31,689 bases of DNA from a virus, in IMG/VR virus record IMGVR_UViG_3300031977_001783, positions 1 to 31,689 of that record. One strand, 5' to 3'. The notes beneath the pieces are model-generated. The model had not been told where the DNA came from, did no database searches, and saw only the letters and a program-made list of their open reading frames with translations. A program made the position numbers and the translations under genes. Positions 1 to 6,549 of this stretch are shown here, piece by piece; within the stretch, counting starts at the first letter, position 1; the number at the start of each line of letters is the position of its first letter.

Positions 1-2
1 AA

Positions 3-443
3 GATCGTCAAGAAATCATGGAAAACATTGAACGTCTCAATGAAGCCATTGATACAGAGATGAACAAACCAGAAGATATGCAAGACACTCAGGCAATAGC
101 CATGTTTCAAACACAGCTAGGTGCGCTTATTGGAAGCAAAGGTTCATACATTAATGAACATGAAAAGCTTCTAACAAAAAAGGAAAGATACCTAAAAGAT
201 CTTAAAGGAACAAGAGAGCAAAGAAAACGTGTAGCCGACGACGCTAAAACTAACTTTAGTATGTGGATGCGCGAACTAGATAATTTGGAAGCCCGCGAAG
301 CAGAAGGGTTTGATATGGCGGTTCAAGCGATTGCTGCCGATAAAGCTAGAGCAAGGCTATCCGACTTCCATGAATACGAAGATGGTGAAGTAGATCAACC
401 ATTACTCAACTCAGATACAGTTATAGGGGATACAGATGACTAA
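3..443 (+). CDS. Hypothetical coiled-coil protein, probably 5'-truncated by the window edge
   Basis: Not recognised. The frame is open back to base 3, and the first ATG (18) has no convincing ribosome binding site, so the true start probably lies outside the window; a 141-residue form from base 18 is the alternative. The visible protein is charged and predicted mostly helical, with heptad-like spacing in its first half, a basic middle (about residues 50-75 of the short form) and an acidic tail rich in Asp and Glu. No catalytic motif, signal peptide or membrane segment is visible. It overlaps the next gene by 8 nt, so the two are probably translationally coupled. A small-terminase or core-protein role would be a guess from position only. 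Confidence 0.7.
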   Translation, partial: DRQEIMENIERLNEAIDTEMNKPEDMQDTQAIAMFQTQLGALIGSKGSYINEHEKLLTKKERYLKDLKGTREQRKRVADDAKTNFSMWMRELDNLEAREAEGFDMAVQAIAADKARARLSDFHEYEDGEVDQPLLNSDTVIGDTDD

Positions 444-1518
444 GATAGTGTCCGATGAGATATATCGGCTAATCGAGGATGAAACAGCAAGCTTTAAAAA
501 TTTCAGCACCGACTATATAGTTAATAATTATAAGCTCGGCGTTAGCGATCTAATAGTTCGCTTTAAAAGTGGTGATTTGCAGATAATCAAAAACAGAGAG
601 CTGATTGACTCTAAAAAGATTGTAAATATACGTTCGCGATTGCTTGCCGCTTATGTTGATGATGCAAGAAAGAAATATCCAGAGATTGTAAACAATTGGG
701 ATTTTACAATACCTGTTTGCTTTTCAGATACCTCTGACGATCCTCTGCAAGAGATTCCATGCTTGGTGTTTAGCAAGACCGCTTTCTCTACCAATATATT
801 AATGCCGTCCCCGAACAATCTAATTGGTCACTGGGAAGTAGACAGAGTAAGAGCATTTGATGGACCACTTCATACAAAAACAAACAAGATGTGCTTCATC
901 GGATCTCTAACCGGCAATACTGAACTCATGGATATTAATATGCGGGCAAGAGTTGCATCTGAATTGGCAGAATGTGATGATGCATGGTGCCGTCTTTTAA
1001 GACCGCCGCAATCTGACGACGACTATTGGGACAACATTTTAAAATCTTTAAAAACTACCTATCCTAATATACCCGATGATTTTATTATTAATCAACATCA
1101 AAAAATAGAGATAGAAGAGCAGATCAAACACAAGTATCAGATATGTGTAGATGGTCATTCGTGTGCTTGGGCAAGACTACCTTGGCAGATGAGTGCAAAC
1201 TGCGTACCTCTAAAAATCAGGAATCCACGCCATAATTGGAAGGAATGGTTTTATCCTTTATTAAATCCTAATAAACATTTCCTAGAAGTAGATATACAAG
1301 AACTACTACAAGCATATAATTACTTAGAGACTAACCCACAAGCACAGTTAGATATAGCGGAAGCAGGTAAATCATTTGTTCGGGATTATTGTTCTTCAGA
1401 ATTAGCTCTGGATGTACTAGTTCAAACTCTTGATCTACTTAATACTAAACAGGACAATTCATTAATTTCAAAAGCAGAGCTAGAAGCTTCAGGAGAAGCT
1501 GAAATAAGGAGAGTGTAA
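436..1518 (+). CDS. GT90 (CAP10/LpsA-like) family glycosyltransferase
   Basis: A 360-residue putative glycosyltransferase. The C-terminal half fits family GT90 (CAP10, POGLUT, LpsA): a KYQICVDGHSCAWARLPW block near residues 233-250, followed by a small-residue/PLK stretch, then an H-F-L-E-V block and a helical tail (D-I-A-E-A-G-K-S-F) as in the family's C-terminus. The N-terminal half carries the C-F-I-G-S-L-T-G segment typical of the Rossmann-like acceptor side. Known members transfer glucose, xylose or related sugars from nucleotide sugars to proteins or polysaccharides; the acceptor here is unknown. The start has an AGGGGA site 5 nt upstream and overlaps the previous stop by 8 nt. The next gene, a GDP-mannose dehydratase, starts immediately after the stop, which supports a joint role in sugar synthesis and transfer. 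No signal peptide or membrane helix, so it should be cytoplasmic. Confidence 0.75.
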   Translation: MTKIVSDEIYRLIEDETASFKNFSTDYIVNNYKLGVSDLIVRFKSGDLQIIKNRELIDSKKIVNIRSRLLAAYVDDARKKYPEIVNNWDFTIPVCFSDTSDDPLQEIPCLVFSKTAFSTNILMPSPNNLIGHWEVDRVRAFDGPLHTKTNKMCFIGSLTGNTELMDINMRARVASELAECDDAWCRLLRPPQSDDDYWDNILKSLKTTYPNIPDDFIINQHQKIEIEEQIKHKYQICVDGHSCAWARLPWQMSANCVPLKIRNPRHNWKEWFYPLLNPNKHFLEVDIQELLQAYNYLETNPQAQLDIAEAGKSFVRDYCSSELALDVLVQTLDLLNTKQDNSLISKAELEASGEAEIRRV

Positions 1519-2694
1519 ATGAAGAAGGCGTTAATTACTGGCATTACCGGACAAGATGGTTCTTACTTGGCTGAATTACTTTTATCTAAAGGTTATGATG
1601 TTATAGGTATTGTTAGAAGGTCAAGTACGTCTAATTATGATAGAATTAATCATATAAAGCACAAAATAAAAATAGTAGAAGGTGAAGTTTCTGATTCTGG
1701 ATCGGTGTATTCTATTGTAGATAAGTATAAACCTGACGAGATTTATAATCTAGCAGCACAGTCTCACGTTGGGACATCTTTTGAGCAACCAGACTATACT
1801 TTTCAGGTAGATGCTTTAGGGCCAACTTATTTTTTGCAGGCTATACGTCGATATTGTCCAGATGCACGTTTTTATCAGGCTTCTACCAGCGAGCTTTTTG
1901 GAAAGAACTTTACCGAAAAAAAGCGACCAAGTAGGGCTTTGGAAAATGTACTTGGCAGTATCACTATAGATGACTTGGAAGCTGATTCTGTTTGTGAATT
2001 TGAAAAATACCAAGACGAAGATACAGCCTTTATGCCACAAAGTCCATATGCCGCTGCTAAATTAGCTGCTCATCATATGGTTAGGATATACAGGGAAGGC
2101 TACGGCTTACATGCTAGTTGCGGTATTTTATTCAATCATGAAAGTGAGCGTCGAGGCGAGAACTTTGTAACTCGCAAGATCACTAAATGGATTGGAGAGT
2201 TCTCAAGATGGCTTAAAGAAATGAATCTAACGCATGAGAATCTTAGTGATTCTGGTGAACTAGATATTCTTTTTGCTTCTGGAAGACAAGAGTCGTTTCC
2301 AAAACTTCGCTTAGGCAATATAGATGCTTATCGCGATTGGGGTCATGCAAAAGATTACGTTGAGGCTATGTGGCTTATGCTACAAAGGGACGTACCAGAG
2401 GATCTTGTTATAGCTACAGGAAAGACTTATTCCGTTCGTGACTTTTTAAACGAGGCTTTCAATGAAATCGGTATTGACGACTTTGAACCATATATTGTTA
2501 TTGATCCAAAATTTTATCGACCATCAGAGGTTGAGTACCTTAAAGGCAATCCCAGTAAAGCAAAAGAAGTATTGAACTGGGAACCAAAGGTATCATTTAA
2601 AGATCTAGTAACTCAAATGGTTCGGAGAGATATAAATGGCAAAGAAGAAACGCCGCTACAACCCGTACAGCAAGAAGAGATACAACAAAACTAA
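1519..2694 (+). CDS. gmd: GDP-mannose 4,6-dehydratase with two insertions
   Basis: Short-chain dehydrogenase/reductase-fold enzyme converting GDP-D-mannose to GDP-4-keto-6-deoxy-mannose, precursor of GDP-fucose, rhamnose or perosamine. Visible: NADP-binding TGITGQDG (residues 7-14), NLAAQSHV (77-84), catalytic T123 and E125 in STSELFG, Y177-x3-K181 in SPYAAAK, ILFNHESERRGENFVTRK (203-220) and YRDWGHAKDYV (271-281). At 391 residues it is longer than the usual 340-370. About 30 extra residues lie between SELFG and YxxxK (roughly 131-165) and about 22 after FVTRKIT (roughly 228-258). The last 19 codons, polar and Gln-rich, overlap the HNH gene and run past the normal family end. Start: AAGGAGA upstream, and the ATG directly follows the GT stop. 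The family assignment is firm; the role of the insertions is unknown. Confidence 0.93.
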   Translation: MKKALITGITGQDGSYLAELLLSKGYDVIGIVRRSSTSNYDRINHIKHKIKIVEGEVSDSGSVYSIVDKYKPDEIYNLAAQSHVGTSFEQPDYTFQVDALGPTYFLQAIRRYCPDARFYQASTSELFGKNFTEKKRPSRALENVLGSITIDDLEADSVCEFEKYQDEDTAFMPQSPYAAAKLAAHHMVRIYREGYGLHASCGILFNHESERRGENFVTRKITKWIGEFSRWLKEMNLTHENLSDSGELDILFASGRQESFPKLRLGNIDAYRDWGHAKDYVEAMWLMLQRDVPEDLVIATGKTYSVRDFLNEAFNEIGIDDFEPYIVIDPKFYRPSEVEYLKGNPSKAKEVLNWEPKVSFKDLVTQMVRRDINGKEETPLQPVQQEEIQQN

Positions 2695-3013
2695 CACACC
2701 AAAATCATATTCAAAAGATTCTAGGAATTATAAAAGTCCAGAATATACCAAATGGCGTGAGGATATCAAAAAGCGAGACAATTATCAATGTCAGTGGCCC
2801 GGATGTTGTTCACGTCATAGAATACAAATTCATCATATCAAAACTTGGGCTAGTTATCCCGGTATGAGATATGTGACAGCAAATGGCATTACTCTTTGCA
2901 AGAAGTGCCATGACAGTGTTAAGGGGAAAGAAGTTGAATACGAAACTTTTTTCATGAAAATACTCGAATGGCAAATGCTAGATAAAATAAAGAAATACAA
3001 CAATGGAAAATGA
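2636..3013 (+). CDS. HNH endonuclease
   Basis: A 125-residue HNH nuclease. The very basic N-terminus (K/R/Y-rich, residues 3-35) probably binds DNA. The HNH core shows a zinc knuckle made of C52-x4-C57 and C88-x2-C91, with H66-H67 as the first motif, N83 in the middle and H92 as the last His. HNH proteins encoded next to large terminases (HK97 gp74 type) are known to take part in genome cleavage during packaging; here the terminase begins about 450 nt downstream. The start has a GGAGAG site 6 nt upstream and lies inside the 3' end of gmd (59 nt overlap). It is short, free-standing and in the late operon, so a packaging role seems likelier than a homing endonuclease, but both are possible. Confidence 0.85.
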   Translation: MAKKKRRYNPYSKKRYNKTNTPKSYSKDSRNYKSPEYTKWREDIKKRDNYQCQWPGCCSRHRIQIHHIKTWASYPGMRYVTANGITLCKKCHDSVKGKEVEYETFFMKILEWQMLDKIKKYNNGK

Positions 3014-3488
3014 TAAATTTACAGTAATAAGAGATACGCGAGAAAAGCCTGAATTTGGCTGGTCTTTTGCTCAAGATGCTTATTGTGATGGTACAATAGT
3101 AGATAAAGTAAATGCAGGAGATTATACTATTCAGGGGCTTGGTGACTATATTTGTATAGAACGAAAACATTCTATTGATGAATTTGCTCATAACTGTATA
3201 GAGAAGAGATGGCAGAATTGTATGAAAAGAATGTCGGAAGTTAAACATGCGTATATTTTATTTGAGTTTGATTGGAACGCTGTGGATAGCTATCCTAGAT
3301 CAGCAAAGGTTCCATCTCATGTAAGAAAGAAATTAAGAATACCCGCTGCATATATCAGAAAGGTTATTCATACTGCAAGAGATGACTATAATATTCATGT
3401 TCTTGCTTGTGGAAATAGATATAGAGCAGAACAAGTAGCATATAGGATATTAAAGAAAGCTCATGAGTTACGATGTAGAAGATTATGA
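3003..3488 (+). CDS. ERCC4 (XPF-type) domain nuclease
   Basis: A 161-residue protein that is almost entirely an ERCC4 nuclease domain. Visible motifs: D11-T-R-E-K-P-x-F, G39-D40-Y-T-I, and the family signature ERKxxxD at E53-R-K-H-S-I-D59. In XPF/Mus81/Hef-type enzymes these acidic residues bind the metal and cut branched or flap DNA; bacterial and phage members often lack the helix-hairpin-helix tail, as here. The basic C-terminal third (x-KKxxRIP, then KKAHELRCRR) could bind DNA. It overlaps HNH by 11 nt and the terminase by 26 nt. Its place between HNH and terminase suggests trimming or resolving of branched replication intermediates before or during packaging; this is inferred from position only. 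The ribosome site is weak (AAAGAAAT-like), consistent with coupled translation. Confidence 0.87.
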   Translation: MENDKFTVIRDTREKPEFGWSFAQDAYCDGTIVDKVNAGDYTIQGLGDYICIERKHSIDEFAHNCIEKRWQNCMKRMSEVKHAYILFEFDWNAVDSYPRSAKVPSHVRKKLRIPAAYIRKVIHTARDDYNIHVLACGNRYRAEQVAYRILKKAHELRCRRL

Positions 3489-5526
3489 TTACGCTTGGTT
3501 AAGGCTAAAGAAAGAAGATGTTAAGGATTTAAAAAACCCGTTGCTTGATTTGGGTGACTGGGAACAGAATAATTTCCATCTTCATGTTTTAAAAATAATG
3601 CGTAATCCAAAGTATTTACATTGGACCGTTAAGCAATTATTAAATATAGATTTACTTCCAGAGCAAGTTGTTATTCTTCAAGAGCTTTGGAGCAAATCAT
3701 TCCCTATGTATATAGCTAGTCGTGGTTTTGGTAAATCATTTCTTTTAGCCGTTTATTCAACACTGAGATGTTTGTTGATACCCGGATCTAAGATTGTTAT
3801 TGTTGGTGCTGCATTTAGACAGTCTAAAGTTATCTTTGAATACATGGATGTCATATGGCGTAACGCACCTATCTTTAGAAGCCTCTGTAGTGATGCTAGC
3901 GGTCCCAGAAGAGATGTTGACCGCTGTACTCTAAAGGTTAATGATAGTTGGACTATAGCTGTTCCTTTGGGTGATGGTAGCAAGATTCGTGGTCTTCGTG
4001 CTCATACAATTATTGCTGACGAATTTAACTCTATACCTGTAGAAATCTACGAGACAGTTGTCGCTGGTTTTGCTGCTGTTTCTAAAGATCCTGCTGGGAA
4101 TGTTAAAGAAGCTGCTACAAGAAAAGCTATGAAAGAAGCTGGTGTATGGACCGAAAAGCAAGAAGAAACATTTAGCCAAAGACATAAAAACCAATCCATA
4201 CTATCTGGTACAGCCGGTTACGATTTTGAGCCTTATGCAGATTATTGGCGTAAGTATCAGAAGACAATAAAAAGCGGTGGAAAAACAGAAAAGATGATTG
4301 AGGATGGTGAGGCTAGTGATATTCCAGATTATATGAGACGATTGAATCATAGAGAATTTGCAATAATCAGGATGCCATACGAGCTTATACCAGAAGGCTT
4401 TATGGACGATCAGCAGGTGTCTAGATCGCGTGCAACGATGCATAGTGGTATTTATCTCATGGAGTACGGTGCGTGCTTTGCAAAGGACTCTCAGGGCTTT
4501 TTCAAGCGTTCTATTATTGAGTCTTGTGTAGCCCATGATAAGAATGTAGCAAAAGATAATTGGCCTGCTTGGTGTGATACTGCTTTTGATGCTGTTACTC
4601 GTGGAAGTTCTGATAAAAAATATATATTTGGTATTGACCCCGCTAGCGAAGTAGATAACTTTGCAATAATAGTTATGGAGCTTCATCAAGAACATCAGCG
4701 TGTTGTTTATTCTTGGACCACAAATAAAAAAGATTTCCAAAATAGGAAGAAGCTTGGTCTTACTGAAGTTAATGATTATTATGGTTTTTGCGTTCGTAAG
4801 ATTAGAGATCTTATGCAGGTATTCCCTTGTGTTAAGATAGGTCTTGACTCTCAAGGTGGTGGATATGCTATTGCCGAAGGTTTACGTGATCCAGATAAAA
4901 TGGACCCTGCACTAAATGAAGTTGCTATTCTTCCTATTATTGAAGATAAAGAAAAAGAAACAGATAGACTTCCCGGTTTACATATTTTAGAGTATATAAA
5001 CTTTGCAAGTGCTGAATGGACCACACAAGCAAATCATGGCCTTAGAAAAGATATGGAAGACAGATTTATTCTATTCCCTCGATTTGACAATGCTACTTTA
5101 GGACTTGTGACGAAGACAGACGAAATGAGATTCAAGAAACTCAAGGAACAGATTGGAGATAGTTCGGCATTAAAATTATATGACACGCTTGAAGATGTTG
5201 TTATGGAGATTGAGGAATTGAAGACGGAGTTATCAACAATTATGGTAAGTCGAACAGCATCAGGGCGTGAGAAATTTGACACTCCAGAGATAAAGCTAGG
5301 GACTGGAAAGAAGGGTAGAATGAGGAAAGACCGCTATTCTGCTCTTGTTATTGCTAATATGATAGCCAGAACAATGCATCGTGAAATACCAAATCCATCT
5401 TATGCTGTGATTGGTAGAGTAGCAAATGCTCTTGGTAAAAAGAAAGAAGATGATCGCATGTATTATGGTCAAGAGTGGGCTGCTGGCTATAATCCTTCTT
5501 CTGTAAAAATAATCCGAAGAGATTAA
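3463..5526 (+). CDS. terL: Terminase large subunit (packaging ATPase and nuclease)
   Basis: A 687-residue packaging motor. ATPase domain: adenine-motif-like LLPEQ (64-68), Walker A SRGFGKS (86-92), Walker B IIAD-E with D186 and catalytic E187, and coupling motif SGT (248-250). RNase H-like nuclease domain: first acidic residue D392 in FGIDPASE, second D462 in IGLDSQGGG, and a third candidate D623 in KDRYSAL. All catalytic positions are in place, so the enzyme should be active. It is longer than many terminases (about 500-610); the extra length seems spread over the inter-domain linker (about 205-290) and the nuclease C-terminal part, and no intein junctions were seen. The start overlaps the ERCC4 gene by 26 nt. 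HNH, ERCC4 and TerL form a three-gene nuclease cluster. Confidence 0.96.
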   Translation: MSYDVEDYDYAWLRLKKEDVKDLKNPLLDLGDWEQNNFHLHVLKIMRNPKYLHWTVKQLLNIDLLPEQVVILQELWSKSFPMYIASRGFGKSFLLAVYSTLRCLLIPGSKIVIVGAAFRQSKVIFEYMDVIWRNAPIFRSLCSDASGPRRDVDRCTLKVNDSWTIAVPLGDGSKIRGLRAHTIIADEFNSIPVEIYETVVAGFAAVSKDPAGNVKEAATRKAMKEAGVWTEKQEETFSQRHKNQSILSGTAGYDFEPYADYWRKYQKTIKSGGKTEKMIEDGEASDIPDYMRRLNHREFAIIRMPYELIPEGFMDDQQVSRSRATMHSGIYLMEYGACFAKDSQGFFKRSIIESCVAHDKNVAKDNWPAWCDTAFDAVTRGSSDKKYIFGIDPASEVDNFAIIVMELHQEHQRVVYSWTTNKKDFQNRKKLGLTEVNDYYGFCVRKIRDLMQVFPCVKIGLDSQGGGYAIAEGLRDPDKMDPALNEVAILPIIEDKEKETDRLPGLHILEYINFASAEWTTQANHGLRKDMEDRFILFPRFDNATLGLVTKTDEMRFKKLKEQIGDSSALKLYDTLEDVVMEIEELKTELSTIMVSRTASGREKFDTPEIKLGTGKKGRMRKDRYSALVIANMIARTMHREIPNPSYAVIGRVANALGKKKEDDRMYYGQEWAAGYNPSSVKIIRRD

Positions 5527-5543
5527 TATCTATTGGTGTAAGT

Positions 5544-5567
5544 ATCAATGGGTATTGATTTTTTTTT
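5544..5567 (+). terminator. Weak hairpin with T-run after terL
   Basis: ATCAAT (5544-5549), loop GGGT, ATTGAT (5554-5559), followed by nine T residues (5559-5567). The geometry is that of an intrinsic terminator, but the stem is only 6 bp and AT-rich, so termination would be leaky at best. The T-run directly abuts the GGAG ribosome site (5568-5571) of the next gene, so it could instead be a processing or regulatory hairpin. A near-copy of the hairpin lies at 6491-6506. Confidence 0.4.
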
Positions 5568-5579
5568 GGAGATTATAAA

Positions 5580-6437
5580 ATGACAGATTATGATGATATC
5601 TTTGGTGGTGCTCCACCGAATGACACTACAGAATATTGTAGTTGTAACTGCACCTCACAGAATGGAAGCGGTTGGTGTTTTCCATATGAATTGTCACTCA
5701 AGCCAGACCCAGTTGGTATTGAAGAAGAAGTACTTGATTTAGGGCCATCTCCTTCAGATAGTGCTGATGTTCAAGTAGTAAGATCTAGCGGAAGTGAGGG
5801 GGTTTGTGATACATTTTATGGTCAATTTTCTATAGAAGCATATTATTGTATTTCTGGGAAACAGGTTAAAGCCCCAGAAGCGATACCTAAAAGAACAGCA
5901 GATATTGGTATTATATTACCACAAGATATATGTGTTGATTATCCAGATGTAGCAGGTACAACATTTGATGGAAGACCATATTTGCCTATAAGTGGCGTTC
6001 CTCTAACTTATTTCCCAGATATGAATCGTCTTGTATGTAGATGGTCTGCATCTATTTGCGGATTAGATATTTCAGGGTGTTGTCAGGAGCGTACTCTTCT
6101 GCCTGCATATGCAGTATGCTATGATATCTTCTTTAAGATAAATAATGATGGTGGTCCTGTATGTGAAAATGAACTTATAGCAGGTACAGACGGTCAGGGG
6201 ACTCCAAGAATGATACTTATTACAGACTGTCAAAGATATTCATTTTTAGATTGTACCCCAAGAGAAATAGATCCATTTGCAGAAGAGAATCCAACAAATC
6301 CAAATATATGGGTAGTTTCTAAAAAAGCAGTTGAAACACAAGAATTAATTCCAGAACAAAGCGGAATATATAGGGGCGGTTCATATATCGGTTTAGTTGG
6401 CGGTCCTGTTCCAGACGAAATAAATCCACAACCATAA
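5580..6437 (+). CDS. Hypothetical cysteine-rich protein between terminase and portal
   Basis: Not recognised. 285 residues with 15 cysteines by hand count. They include a CSCNC cluster at residues 20-24, a CC pair in the middle and single Cys spread along the rest. It is also rich in Pro, Gly and Asp, with many short strand-like stretches, suggesting a small beta-rich structural protein. No signal peptide, transmembrane helix or known catalytic motif. The start has GGAG 8 nt upstream, and the gene is flanked by two related hairpins (5544 and 6491). Its location inside the head block suggests a virion or head-assembly protein; the Cys content could bind metal or form disulfides in the released particle. 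Both ideas are inference. Confidence 0.85.
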   Translation: MTDYDDIFGGAPPNDTTEYCSCNCTSQNGSGWCFPYELSLKPDPVGIEEEVLDLGPSPSDSADVQVVRSSGSEGVCDTFYGQFSIEAYYCISGKQVKAPEAIPKRTADIGIILPQDICVDYPDVAGTTFDGRPYLPISGVPLTYFPDMNRLVCRWSASICGLDISGCCQERTLLPAYAVCYDIFFKINNDGGPVCENELIAGTDGQGTPRMILITDCQRYSFLDCTPREIDPFAEENPTNPNIWVVSKKAVETQELIPEQSGIYRGGSYIGLVGGPVPDEINPQP

Positions 6438-6549
6438 AAAATAACTAACGGAGAAATAAGTGGAGATTATAATATCGCAGGGGTAGGCTAATCAATAGGT
6501 ATTGGTGTATAATATATTAGTCATTATCAATAACTAATGTGAGAGTAAA
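6438..6549 (+). promoter_or_regulatory. Longest intergenic region: hairpin plus promoter-like element upstream of portal
   Basis: 112 nt without a gene. It contains TGGAGATTATAA (6461-6472), identical to the leader at 5567-5578, here followed by ATC rather than ATG. Next comes the hairpin ATCAAT-AGGT-ATTGGT (6491-6506), then TATAAT (6508-6513) as a possible -10 box or late-promoter core. An inverted repeat ATTAGT/ACTAAT (6516-6521 and 6533-6538) lies just before the portal start. No clear -35 box is visible. The region may start a separate transcript for the portal onward; support is pattern only. Confidence 0.35.

Noticed and set aside
4201-4854. 217-codon open frame on the - strand
   Set aside because: Lies wholly inside the terminase gene, has no ribosome site or recognisable domain, and opposes every other gene; a shadow of terL.
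3463-5526. Intein or intron in the long terminase
   Set aside because: ATPase and nuclease motifs are in normal order in one frame, with no splice-site Cys/Ser...HN pattern and no nested endonuclease.
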